In this document: piece after piece, positions 7,267-15,077 of the stretch
Layout of the letters: each line of letters opens with the position of its first letter
How positions within the stretch are numbered: position 1 is the first letter of the stretch
Origin: Candidatus Scybalocola fimicaballi
GTDB taxonomy: Bacteria > Bacteroidota > Bacteroidia > Bacteroidales > Paludibacteraceae
Assembly: GCA_002317115.1 (NCBI GenBank)
Contig: DCIP01000159.1
Span: 1-15,983 of the forward strand
Direction of reading: 5' to 3'
Length of the DNA stretch: 15,983 nt
Notes under the pieces: generated by a model
Database searches by the model: none
The model's input: the letters and a program-made list of their open reading frames with translations, nothing else
What the model was told of the DNA's origin: nothing
Translations under genes and position numbers: made by a program

Positions 7267-8244
7267 TTATTTCTTTTTGATAGTCACTTGTGTAGTAGCA
7301 TCAATAACTTTGTCTTCTGACTTTCCTTTGATTGAGCTTGATCCATTCATAGAATGCAACCACTGAGTAGACTTATCGTATGAACAAGTGTAATTGTCCA
7401 CAATTTTCAAATCAAATGTTTCCTTAAACTTTTTCTCCAATTCAGCACGTTGTTCCTGCATAATCTTATTCATGTCGACTTTCTCTTCACCTTCCTTCTG
7501 GAACAAACCAGAAAGTCCATTCATCATCCCCACAGTCATTTTGATTGAGAAGTCGACAAATGCCGGCATTAAGAGATCATTTGATATCTCAGCAGATGTC
7601 TTGATATTAGCATAATTACCGTTGACCGACTGGAGAGTGTAGTGATAAGGAGCATCAACACTGAATCCAAAGATAGTTCCTTTCTTCATAGTCTGGTCTG
7701 CAGTCTTTTTGCCAGCGAAATCGACAGAATTCAAAGAATGGATATAATTGACCTCATCCAATATACCAGACAAATATAAATCGTCTGTCATGGTTGCACT
7801 CATCATCTGAACGAGAAATGCGATAGTTTTGTCTTCTTTTGCAGCCTTATCCATCATCGCCTTCATATCAGCTATGGCTTTTGTGGAGTCAGCTAAACCG
7901 GTAATTTTGCCAGACGCATCCAACTTGTAGTCGAAAGAATATCCTTCTGTAAGTTTCAAAAGCAAAGCTATCATTTCATCTGAACCATTAGATGAAAGAT
8001 TCGAAAAAGTGGCATTAAGAGTGTAGCCATCAGAAGTCTTGTCGACAACCTTCAAATTTATATCCATAGATTTTTCCTCTGTCGACGACTGTGTACCAGA
8101 CTTCTTGATATCCTTCTGTACAAATTTGTAACCTACATTATCTCCAGGTATCCAATTAGGCACAAGAGACACATTCTGAGCTGAGATTGTTGTGCTTAAC
8201 AATAAAGTCAAGCAAGACACCATTAAAGTCTTCATATTCTTCAT
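7267..8244 (-). CDS. Secreted protein of unknown function (possibly DUF6263-like)
   Basis: 325 residues. The N-terminus is a clear Sec signal peptide: MKNMK, then a hydrophobic core (TLMVSCLTLLLSTTI), with likely cleavage after ISA before QNV. C11 lies inside the hydrophobic core rather than at its end, so a lipoprotein is unlikely. The mature part is rich in beta-forming and polar residues, with lysine-rich stretches and no catalytic motif that I recognise. The pattern (WIPGDNVGYKF near the start, then 'VVDKTSDGYTLNATFSN', 'FDYKLDASGKITGL') resembles uncharacterised Bacteroidota exported proteins that may fall in DUF6263; that label is a guess. The first ATG (8244) is chosen because it gives the basic n-region; ATG at residue 4 is an alternative. 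It has its own terminator and a candidate -7 box, and dnaE upstream ends in a terminator, so it is probably monocistronic. Confidence 0.7.
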   Translation of the reverse strand: MKNMKTLMVSCLTLLLSTTISAQNVSLVPNWIPGDNVGYKFVQKDIKKSGTQSSTEEKSMDINLKVVDKTSDGYTLNATFSNLSSNGSDEMIALLLKLTEGYSFDYKLDASGKITGLADSTKAIADMKAMMDKAAKEDKTIAFLVQMMSATMTDDLYLSGILDEVNYIHSLNSVDFAGKKTADQTMKKGTIFGFSVDAPYHYTLQSVNGNYANIKTSAEISNDLLMPAFVDFSIKMTVGMMNGLSGLFQKEGEEKVDMNKIMQEQRAELEKKFKETFDLKIVDNYTCSYDKSTQWLHSMNGSSSIKGKSEDKVIDATTQVTIKKK

Positions 8245-8267
8245 TTCAATAAATTTTAATTTTACGA

Positions 8268-8275
8268 CAAAAATA
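8268..8275 (-). promoter_or_regulatory. Candidate -7 box for the secreted protein gene
   Basis: On the minus strand TATTTTTG matches TAnnTTTG, 23 bp before the ATG at 8244. A partial -33 (TCTG) lies about 21 bp upstream. Weak to moderate support. Confidence 0.4.
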
Positions 8276-8344
8276 AGCTAAATATCATAATATATTCAGA
8301 ATTTAACATATTTAACAATAATGTGGAAAATCACATAACTACAA

Positions 8345-8371
8345 CAAAAAAGACGGGGACAAGCCCAGTCT
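8345..8371 (-). terminator. Intrinsic terminator of dnaE
   Basis: Read on the minus strand, AGACTGGG and CCCCGTCT form a stem (one internal mismatch, 5-nt loop; 8351-8371) followed by a run of T. It lies 27 bp after the dnaE stop. Confidence 0.8.
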
Positions 8372-8397
8372 ATAGATCATTATTTTTTTGAAAAACA

Positions 8398-11300
8398 TCA
8401 CACTGCTTTTGCAAACATGTCTCCTATCAGTTTGAAGTCCAAACCAGAATGAACTGGAGTGTCATCTTCCTCTTCCTCCACAATCTCTCCGTTTTCATCC
8501 ATGACAACTTCTGGTGCTGGCACATCATCGTCGGTAGTGCCTGCGTCTTCTGAATCTGAGGCCACAGATGAAGCTGACGACGACGTCGCAGCTTTCTTTC
8601 TGTATTCTTCCAAGAAATCCATCAGCTGACGGTTGACAAGGATTCTATGCATTGTCTTGAAATCAAGACGTGAGTGTATGCCTTCTGCAGTCTGGATCAA
8701 ATCGATATTGAATGTGGCTCCAGTATCGTCAGGAAGCAAGAATTGGCTCACTCCTTTGATGAAATCCTCTGTCAACGCTTTATCTTCCAACACAAGGCTC
8801 AAATGCATCTTCAATACATCTTTCACCTCACTCATCAGTTTGAAATCATTGTAAGTGATACGGTACTGATCCGGGCGGAATCTGTCAGGTGCAATAGTCG
8901 CAGCAAAGACTATACAGTTGTTGACCTGCAGATAATTGACCATACCGACATCCCTACCCCACAACGCAATCTCTTTCGCACCTGAATAATCCTCTATCTT
9001 TAGAATAATTCCCGGAGTTCCCTTCTGAGACGTCTTGTGTGTGATGGCAGTGATAATTCCTCCTGCCGTAATCTTATTGCGTCCCCGGATCTTTTCTATA
9101 TCTTCAAGCTCGGTGACGCGGGTGTTGCAGATATACTTCAATAGAATGTAGTAGTCGTCGAGCGGATGGGCTGACAGATAGATTCCCACTAAATCCTTTT
9201 CTTTCTGCAGTCGTTCCAACGCTGTCCACTTCTCAAACTTTGGCAATGGTGGCAACGCGATTGTCTGCGTCATCTCCATTTCTCCAAACAATGAGTTCTG
9301 AGCTGAATTATTGGCAAGCTTAATCTTCTTACCGAAGTCGGCAAGCACCACGCTAAACTGCATCTCTTTTTGGTTGAGTGCGAAGAAATGCTCTCGTTCG
9401 ATTCCCTTCAACGAGTCGAACGCTCCTGCCATGGCAAGACACTCCAAATCCTTCGCTCCACAGTTGACTCGGCTCACGAAATCATAGATATCTGTGTATT
9501 TGCCATTCTTCTCTCGCTCGGCGATAAGCTCGTCGACGACGGCACGCGACATTCCCTTGATTCCCTGTAGTCCGAAACGGATATTGCCAGCGGCATTGGT
9601 GCTGAAGAAGCTGTCGGATTCGTTCACATCCGGGCTCAACACTTCGATGCCCATGTGTTTGCACTCATCCATAAACTTACGCACATCCTCAATCTTATCC
9701 ATCGAACGGGTAAGGTTGGCTGCCATATAGTCGGCTGGATAGTGCGCTTTAAGATAGGCTGTTTGGTAGGCAACCCATGAATAGCAAGTGGCATGGGATT
9801 TGTTGAAGGCGTACTTGGCAAACTCCTCCCAGTCGCGCCAGATCTTATCCAACGTGTCGGCATTGTGTCCGTTCTCCACTCCCTGCTTCATGAACTTTGC
9901 CTTTAGCTCGTTCATCTTCTCGATCAACTTCTTACCCATCGCTTTACGTAGGGCATCACTCTCACCACGGGTGAAGTTGGCAAGCTGACGAGAAAGAAGC
10001 ATCACCTGCTCCTGGTAAACGGTTACTCCGTAGGTATCCTTCAAGTATTTCTCCATACATGGGATATCATACTCGATAGGCTCTTTTCCAAGTTTACGGT
10101 TGATAAACTTAGGGATATACTGCAATGGACCCGGACGATAAAGGGCATTCATGGCAATCAAGTCTTCAAACACCGTAGGCTGAAGTTCACGCAGATACTT
10201 CTGCATTCCGGCAGACTCAAACTGGAATGTTCCGACTGTATCACCACGAGAATATAGCTCGTAAGTCTCTTTATCATCGATTGGAATCTTGTCGATATCG
10301 AGGTCGATTCCGTGGGATTTCTTAATATTTTTCAAAGCCTCCTTGATGATTGAAAGTGTCTTCAATCCCAAGAAGTCCATCTTGATCAGTCCGACCGACT
10401 CGATAACGTGACCGTCGTACTGAGTCACCATCACCTTAGATTTGGTCTCCTTATCCTCCACTGTAGAGATTGGAGCCCAGTTGGTCAAGTCGCCGGCACC
10501 GATGATTACACCGCAGGCGTGGATACCGGTCTGGCGTATAGTATTCTCAAGCTGCGACGCGTAGATAAGAGTCGACTTGATTTGCTCGTCCGTTCCCTCA
10601 ACAGCAGCCTGCATCTCAGGCACATATTTGAAACAGTTTTTCAAATTCACCTTTGGCACCTTACCTGTCTTAGGGTCAGCAAGACTATCATCAAAAGCGT
10701 CTGGCACCCATTTCTTCATCTGGCTCGATAGGCTCAACGGCACATCCTGCACACGAGCGACGTCGGCGATGGAACTCTTCGTCGCCATTGTACCGTAGGT
10801 GATGATATGCGCCACCTTCTCTTTTCCATACTTTTCTGTAACCCAGTCGAGCACCTTACCACGACCGTCATCATCGAAGTCAACGTCGATATCGGGCAAA
10901 GAGATACGGTCTGGATTCAAGAAACGCTCGAACAGCAGGTCGTATTTAAGTGGATCGACGTCGGTGATCTTCAAGCAGTATGCCACCACCGAACCAGCGG
11001 CAGATCCACGACCTGGACCCACACTCACTCCAAGCTCCTCACGTGCGGCACGGATATAATCCATCACAATCAAGAAGTAACCTGGGAATCCCATCGTCTT
11101 CATGATATGAAGTTCGAAGACGATACGCTCAGTCTGCTCGTCAGTAAGGTTCTCACCATAACGCATGTGAGCACCCTCCCACGCAAGCTTATTCAAATAG
11201 TCAGCTTCGAGCTTAATACGGTAAAGTTTGTCGTATCCACCGAGTTTTTTGATTTTCTTCTCCGCGTCTTCCTGGCTCAACACCACATTATGATTCTCAT

Positions 11301-12414
11301 CCTGAGTGAACTCATCAAACAGTTCTTTCTCAGTGATACGCTGACGGTACTCCTCCTCCGTTCCAAACTCCTCTGGGATTGGAAACTTAGGCATGATAGG
11401 ATCGGATTCAATACTGTAGACCTCAACCTTATCAGCAATTTCAAGCGTATTAGTAAGAGATTCGGGAATATCGCTGAAGATTTCAGCCATTTCATCGGGA
11501 GTTTTAAGCCACTCCTGCTTAGTATAGGTCATACGTTGAGGATCGCTCAACAATTTACCTGTAGACAAGCAGACCAATCGTTCGTGGGCTTCGGAGTGTT
11601 CCTCCTCCACGAAATGGACGTCGTTGGTGCAGACAATCTTGATATCAAGTTTTCTGGCAAGATCAATAAGCTGAGGATTGACCTGTTGCTCGATCTCATA
11701 CACTGACGTATTACCATTCGGTTTGTCAGTCTTATGACGTTGAATTTCTATATAGTAATCGTCACCGAACAGATTCTTGAACCACATTGCAGTCTCCTCA
11801 GCGGCAGCCATGTCGCCAGACTGAATCTTCTTTGGAAGTTCACCTCCCAAACAAGCAGAGCAGACGATGATATCCTCGTGGTACTGCACAAGGAGATCCT
11901 TATCAATACGAGGACGGTTGTAGTAACCGTCGACCCAAGCCTTAGAAACGATTTTACAAAGGTTCTGGTAGCCATGCTTGTTTTTGGCAAGCAGGATCAA
12001 GTGCCAACCACTTGAGTCGGCGATAATGCTTTTGCCTGCTTCCTCAATACGGAAAGTATTGTCGTGGTCGGTATGCTTACGACGTGCGCAATAACACTCA
12101 CAACCGATGATAGGTTTGAAGATCTTATTCTTTAGTTTGGCAATCTCCTCCTCAGCCGCAGCCTTAGCCTCATCTGTCGACTCAGGATTATCAATTATAG
12201 CCTGTTGTTCACCGATTGCACCCTTAGTCTTCTTGTTGACCTTGATAGTATAATCAGTAAGTTCCTTGATACCAAACATGTTGCCATGGTCCGTTAAGGC
12301 CATAGCGTTCATACCAGTCTTAAGACATTTATCAATCAAGTCGGGCACCTTACTCATTCCATCCAAGATAGAATAATGGGAATGGACATGAAGGTGAACG
12401 AATTTATTTGCCAT
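8398..12414 (-). CDS. dnaE: DNA polymerase III alpha subunit (DnaE1 type)
   Basis: 1338 residues from the ATG at 12414; this start gives MANKFVHLHVHSHYS, where the family begins. An in-frame GTG at 12444 would add 10 atypical residues. It is the replicative polymerase catalytic subunit. The N-terminal PHP domain keeps what looks like a full metal-binding set (H9, H11, D18, H43, E106, H138, C188, D265, H267), unlike the degenerate E. coli domain. A lysine/glutamate-rich insert lies at about 57-100. The polymerase core has GPGRGSAAGS (about 468-477), two catalytic Asp in LPDIDVDF (about 509-513) and the third in KMDFLGLKTL (about 680). QNSLF (about 1040-1044) fits the internal clamp-binding motif. 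An OB-fold region follows (about 1110-1200). The C-terminus has an unusual Ser-rich then acidic tail (after about 1275). The upstream secreted gene lies 64 bp away on the same strand with no terminator between, so they may be co-transcribed. Confidence 0.97.
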   Translation of the reverse strand: MANKFVHLHVHSHYSILDGMSKVPDLIDKCLKTGMNAMALTDHGNMFGIKELTDYTIKVNKKTKGAIGEQQAIIDNPESTDEAKAAAEEEIAKLKNKIFKPIIGCECYCARRKHTDHDNTFRIEEAGKSIIADSSGWHLILLAKNKHGYQNLCKIVSKAWVDGYYNRPRIDKDLLVQYHEDIIVCSACLGGELPKKIQSGDMAAAEETAMWFKNLFGDDYYIEIQRHKTDKPNGNTSVYEIEQQVNPQLIDLARKLDIKIVCTNDVHFVEEEHSEAHERLVCLSTGKLLSDPQRMTYTKQEWLKTPDEMAEIFSDIPESLTNTLEIADKVEVYSIESDPIMPKFPIPEEFGTEEEYRQRITEKELFDEFTQDENHNVVLSQEDAEKKIKKLGGYDKLYRIKLEADYLNKLAWEGAHMRYGENLTDEQTERIVFELHIMKTMGFPGYFLIVMDYIRAAREELGVSVGPGRGSAAGSVVAYCLKITDVDPLKYDLLFERFLNPDRISLPDIDVDFDDDGRGKVLDWVTEKYGKEKVAHIITYGTMATKSSIADVARVQDVPLSLSSQMKKWVPDAFDDSLADPKTGKVPKVNLKNCFKYVPEMQAAVEGTDEQIKSTLIYASQLENTIRQTGIHACGVIIGAGDLTNWAPISTVEDKETKSKVMVTQYDGHVIESVGLIKMDFLGLKTLSIIKEALKNIKKSHGIDLDIDKIPIDDKETYELYSRGDTVGTFQFESAGMQKYLRELQPTVFEDLIAMNALYRPGPLQYIPKFINRKLGKEPIEYDIPCMEKYLKDTYGVTVYQEQVMLLSRQLANFTRGESDALRKAMGKKLIEKMNELKAKFMKQGVENGHNADTLDKIWRDWEEFAKYAFNKSHATCYSWVAYQTAYLKAHYPADYMAANLTRSMDKIEDVRKFMDECKHMGIEVLSPDVNESDSFFSTNAAGNIRFGLQGIKGMSRAVVDELIAEREKNGKYTDIYDFVSRVNCGAKDLECLAMAGAFDSLKGIEREHFFALNQKEMQFSVVLADFGKKIKLANNSAQNSLFGEMEMTQTIALPPLPKFEKWTALERLQKEKDLVGIYLSAHPLDDYYILLKYICNTRVTELEDIEKIRGRNKITAGGIITAITHKTSQKGTPGIILKIEDYSGAKEIALWGRDVGMVNYLQVNNCIVFAATIAPDRFRPDQYRITYNDFKLMSEVKDVLKMHLSLVLEDKALTEDFIKGVSQFLLPDDTGATFNIDLIQTAEGIHSRLDFKTMHRILVNRQLMDFLEEYRKKAATSSSASSVASDSEDAGTTDDDVPAPEVVMDENGEIVEEEEDDTPVHSGLDFKLIGDMFAKAV

Positions 12415-12444
12415 ATATTGTATATATAATTTGTAAGTCGCCAC

Positions 12445-12477
12445 ACGTTAGTTAACGTCAACGTTATCGTCAACGTT
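12445..12477. repeat. ACGT-rich short palindrome cluster upstream of dnaE
   Basis: The stretch contains ACGTTA-GT-TAACGT, then AACGT-CA-ACGTT, and a direct duplication of CGTCAACGTT (twice within 23 bp). It fills most of the 64-bp gap between dnaE and the upstream gene and includes no T-rich terminator arrangement for the minus strand. It could be a protein-binding site or a simple intergenic repeat. Confidence 0.4.
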
Positions 12478-12478
12478 T

Positions 12479-13531
12479 TTAATCCTCAATTCTGACGGTA
12501 CGGACAGGTCTGACACGTTCAGCACTGCTCTTAGAGCTACGGCCGATGGTATTATTCTTAAAGTTGATAGCCCACGAGAACACATAATCGTATTCCGTGC
12601 TGCTCCAATACCAAGCGTTAGCCAGGCTGACACCACCCTCAGATTTTAGTTTACGGTTGATACGGAGGATATCATCCTTTAGAGTACGGAGTTGGCCGAT
12701 GCTTGGCAGATACCAATCCGTCTTGCCAGCGGCGGCATAGGATTTTGCGACCAAAGCCGCACGTTCCGTATTATCCATTGTGTCGTCCACATATTTGCAG
12801 ATGGCAGCAGTGTTTTCTGGACCATGCATATCATAGTTGGCCTCATGCCACTCACGAGTCGTATATGGGAAATCCCCCTTAAGATCCACCTTATCGGCGC
12901 CCCAAGTGTAAGTTTTTCCAAAGCCGACGTCGGTCATAGCCACGATATAGCCGTACTCATAATCTTCAGAGACGTAGAAAAGGATACCACCCTCCTCCTC
13001 AATATAGTCGCCAATCTGATAAGTGTCAAGACGACGCACATCAGGATCCGACTTCGTATTCTCCATCATACGCCAGTAATCGCTATCCTTAGTGGAGAAC
13101 GTCAGCGTCACGAAATTCGATTTATCATTCGTCTTCAGCATCACACACTCATTTCCACTACGGTAGAAAGTCTTAGTGCGAGTCTGGAGCACCAAACGAT
13201 ATCTCGACAGATTATTGTTGACGAACCTGTCCGCATTGAATTTTGTTGTAGTCATCACGACGTCGGCCAAACGCTTCCATGTGCGTTCAAACGACATTTT
13301 GTAGTCGATACCATACGACCACTCCATCGAAGACTCATTGTTATCACTCAGTTTTTCAGGCGACGACGACAGCCAGCCCTTACGGTTGAGCAGCAGATCC
13401 ACGTCGGCAAAATTCTTCTTTTTGCGAGCCTTGTTGAGCTCAGACACAGTTATGAAATCAGCAGTATCGGCAAAAGCCGCCGACACCCCCGTCAACATCA
13501 AAATACACAATAATACCCTAATCATATACAT
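12479..13531 (-). CDS. Secreted protein with C-terminal DUF1566/Lcl-like domain
   Basis: 350 residues. A Sec signal peptide is evident (MYMIRVLLCILMLTGVSAAFA, probable cleavage before DTAD), so the product is periplasmic, surface-exposed or secreted. The middle part (about 30-165) has no recognised motif. From about residue 172 to the end it follows the DUF1566/Lcl C-terminal pattern, related to the formylglycine-generating-enzyme/C-type lectin-like fold: GGILFYV and GYIVAM near the start, KTDWYLPSIGQLRTL in the middle, and YWSSTEY, W-x-I-x-F and ERVRPVR at the end. The family is common in exported Bacteroidota and Fibrobacter proteins, and its function is mostly unknown. Start 13531 is chosen because a strong Shine-Dalgarno AAAGGAGG ends 5 nt before it; the ATG two codons downstream fits less well. 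dnaE follows 64 bp downstream on the same strand. Confidence 0.75.
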   Translation of the reverse strand: MYMIRVLLCILMLTGVSAAFADTADFITVSELNKARKKKNFADVDLLLNRKGWLSSSPEKLSDNNESSMEWSYGIDYKMSFERTWKRLADVVMTTTKFNADRFVNNNLSRYRLVLQTRTKTFYRSGNECVMLKTNDKSNFVTLTFSTKDSDYWRMMENTKSDPDVRRLDTYQIGDYIEEEGGILFYVSEDYEYGYIVAMTDVGFGKTYTWGADKVDLKGDFPYTTREWHEANYDMHGPENTAAICKYVDDTMDNTERAALVAKSYAAAGKTDWYLPSIGQLRTLKDDILRINRKLKSEGGVSLANAWYWSSTEYDYVFSWAINFKNNTIGRSSKSSAERVRPVRTVRIED

Positions 13532-13536
13532 ACAGT

Positions 13537-13556
13537 CCTCCTTTTCTACAAAGATA
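13537..13556 (-). promoter_or_regulatory. -7 box plus strong Shine-Dalgarno for the DUF1566-like gene
   Basis: On the minus strand TATCTTTG (13556-13549) matches TAnnTTTG, and AAAGGAGG (13544-13537) follows closely, 5 nt before the ATG. A strong Shine-Dalgarno is uncommon in Bacteroidota. If the -7 box is used, the leader would be only about 10-12 nt and would start within or just before the Shine-Dalgarno. No -33 match was found. Confidence 0.5.
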
Positions 13557-13577
13557 GGATTAATTTTGAAAAGATAT

Positions 13578-13676
13578 ATGATTTGGATTTTAATGTTGGG
13601 GAATAAAGAAGGAGATTATGCTGCAGTTGTCCAAAATGAGGATGGCAACTATCATATAATCACCTTTCAAATGCAC
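13578..13676 (+). other. Intergenic stretch with a protein-like plus-strand reading frame (possible gene remnant)
   Basis: Between the two minus-strand genes, the plus-strand frame from ATG 13578 or 13593 reads ...LGNKEGDYAAVVQNEDGNYHIITFQM..., which has the composition of a real globular protein. It then runs into sequence antisense to the 3' end of the ATPase gene. I see no Shine-Dalgarno and only a poor promoter. It may be a remnant cut off by the ATPase locus, or chance. Confidence 0.2.
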
Positions 13677-14861
13677 TCAAAACAGCTCCGCCGGATTCAT
13701 CTTCAAGAAAGTCTCTGTTGGGAATCCATTTGGTCCAACCACCAAAGTGTTAGAGCAATTGAAATGTTCTTTTACATATTCCAAACCTTTATTGGTCATT
13801 TCATCGTTACTTTTCACTTCAATGGCAACCAATTCGTTCTTCTTCTTTATTAGATAGTCGACCTCCATATTGCCTTCTCTCCAATAGTATACCTCGTAAT
13901 TTCCAATCAAGGCATTTGTTACAATATGAGCACCTATAGCCGACTCGTAGATGCGTCCCCATAACTTCGAATCTGACAAAGCATCATCAATACGTTTATT
14001 GGAATACACATTCTTCAATGAATTATTGTAAACCTGGAATTTGGGCACTGACGCCCTTTTTCTTGCCATATCAACAGCATATTTCTGCAACCCCGTCACC
14101 AAGCCACTGTCATTCAAAAGGCTGAGATAAGATGACAACGTTGTCGTATTACCAGCGTCTTGCAATGATCCTAACATTTTTGTCAACGACAATATTTCTC
14201 CAGAATATGAAGAAGACAATTCAAACGTTTGCCTTAATAATGCAGGCTTGTTTATCGGAGTATTCATAAGAATATCCTTATTTATGGTAGATTCGATTAT
14301 TGAAGAATAAATATATTCCTCCCATCTTTCTGCATCATGTATAAGGTCGGCAGCACCGGGATATCCACCATAATAAATATACTCTTCCGTTGTGAATCCA
14401 AACGCGTCTTGCATCTCCTGTAAATTCCAATGAGACATTTTTATAGATTCAAATCTCCCAGCCAAACTTTCAGACAACCCCTTTGCAATCATAACACGAG
14501 ATGAACCCAAAAGAACAACCTTGACGGGAATTTCATTAAATGAATCCATATCCCATTCTTTCTTCACGATTTCGCTCCAATTGGAAATTTTCTGTATTTC
14601 ATCTATCACAAGAATTATTTCCGATAGGTTTTCTGATTTCAAACGTTGACGAGCCACCGCCCAACATTCACTTATCCATGAATAATTAGAAGCGGGTACA
14701 GCGTCAGCAGTGAAAAACATATATGGTTTACCACATTTCTTTAATGCTTGTTTAACACCTGTCGTCTTACCAACCTGACGTGGGCCCATAACAACTTGTA
14801 TGAACTTTCTTGGTTCACAAAGACGATCTATTATTTTTTTTATACCATTTCTTTCGTACAT
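13677..14861 (-). CDS. AAA_14 / DUF4143 family ATPase
   Basis: 394 residues, normal family length. The N-terminal AAA_14 ATPase domain (about 1-165) has Walker A GPRQVGKTT (26-34), Walker B ILVIDEIQK (83-91), a sensor-like LLGSS (117-121) and the family motif SLAGRFE (132-138). The middle has the typical YYGGYPGA (163-170) and a helical/winged region. The C-terminal DUF4143 domain (about 200-375) ends in a PD-(D/E)xK-like core: E333/D335 in MEVDYLI and E348-x-K350 in AIEVKS. These proteins are abundant, highly divergent paralogues in Bacteroidota and other anaerobes; no established function is known to me. There is no signal peptide or membrane segment. The start at 14861 fits the family N-terminus, and a -7 box lies 18 bp upstream. 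It is a single-gene unit with a pair of tandem near-palindromes just upstream, and it differs in subfamily from the ATPase at 4928. Confidence 0.88.
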   Translation of the reverse strand: MYERNGIKKIIDRLCEPRKFIQVVMGPRQVGKTTGVKQALKKCGKPYMFFTADAVPASNYSWISECWAVARQRLKSENLSEIILVIDEIQKISNWSEIVKKEWDMDSFNEIPVKVVLLGSSRVMIAKGLSESLAGRFESIKMSHWNLQEMQDAFGFTTEEYIYYGGYPGAADLIHDAERWEEYIYSSIIESTINKDILMNTPINKPALLRQTFELSSSYSGEILSLTKMLGSLQDAGNTTTLSSYLSLLNDSGLVTGLQKYAVDMARKRASVPKFQVYNNSLKNVYSNKRIDDALSDSKLWGRIYESAIGAHIVTNALIGNYEVYYWREGNMEVDYLIKKKNELVAIEVKSNDEMTNKGLEYVKEHFNCSNTLVVGPNGFPTETFLKMNPAELF

Positions 14862-14878
14862 AACAAATGTATTTTCTG

Positions 14879-14886
14879 CAAAGATA
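14879..14886 (-). promoter_or_regulatory. -7 box of the AAA_14/DUF4143 gene
   Basis: On the minus strand TATCTTTG matches TAnnTTTG, 18 bp from the ATG. Twenty bp upstream, the expected -33 position (14907-14910) reads TGAG, which is a half-site of the adjacent palindrome array rather than a consensus -33. Control through the array is therefore plausible. Confidence 0.55.
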
Positions 14887-14904
14887 ACAAAAGGCCAAAG
14901 AATC

Positions 14905-14945
14905 TACTCAGTGTATTGAGTAAATTTACTCAGTGCATTGAGTAA
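14905..14945. repeat. Two tandem 22-bp near-palindromes (TACTCA-N6-TGAGTA)
   Basis: Forward half-sites TACTCA lie at 14905 and 14927; inverted half-sites TGAGTA lie at 14917 and 14939. The unit repeats with an exact 22-bp period, about two helical turns. The second unit is almost perfectly symmetric (ACTCAGTGCATTGAGT, one mismatched pair) and the first differs only at the centre (TGT for TGC). The array ends at the expected -33 position of the DUF4143 ATPase promoter. It is best read as an operator or recognition site for a dimeric or oligomeric protein. Confidence 0.8.
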
Positions 14946-15077
14946 TTTGCCTATAAGGGCATATATAATTCCTTTGGAATTTTAAAAAGTCCCTTGAAAA
15001 AGTTTATACTTGCAGAAAATAAATCACCCTTACAGATTATATAATAGCATGTTATAAAAATCGCATCATTAAACGCA

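Noticed and set aside
7163..7366. 67-codon plus-strand open frame between sodB and the secreted protein
   Set aside because: It crosses the perfect minus-strand terminator hairpin and the 3' end of the secreted protein gene; no ribosome-binding site.
10807..11706. 299-codon plus-strand open frame
   Set aside because: Entirely antisense to dnaE, which has unmistakable domain motifs over this range; the frame is a codon-bias shadow.
12415..12444. N-terminal extension of DnaE from a GTG at 12444
   Set aside because: The extra ten residues are not family-like, and MANKFVHLHVHSHYS from ATG 12414 matches the usual DnaE start.
12692..13513. 273-codon plus-strand open frame
   Set aside because: Antisense to the secreted DUF1566-like gene, which has a signal peptide, Shine-Dalgarno and domain signature.
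14967..14981. AATTCC-TTT-GGAATT perfect small inverted repeat
   Set aside because: A 6-bp AT-rich stem with no T-run and no gene to terminate; likely chance in AT-rich intergenic DNA.
14994..15012. Possible plus-strand promoter (TTG...TATACTTG)
   Set aside because: Spacing is only 8 bp, the box is imperfect, and no plus-strand gene follows.
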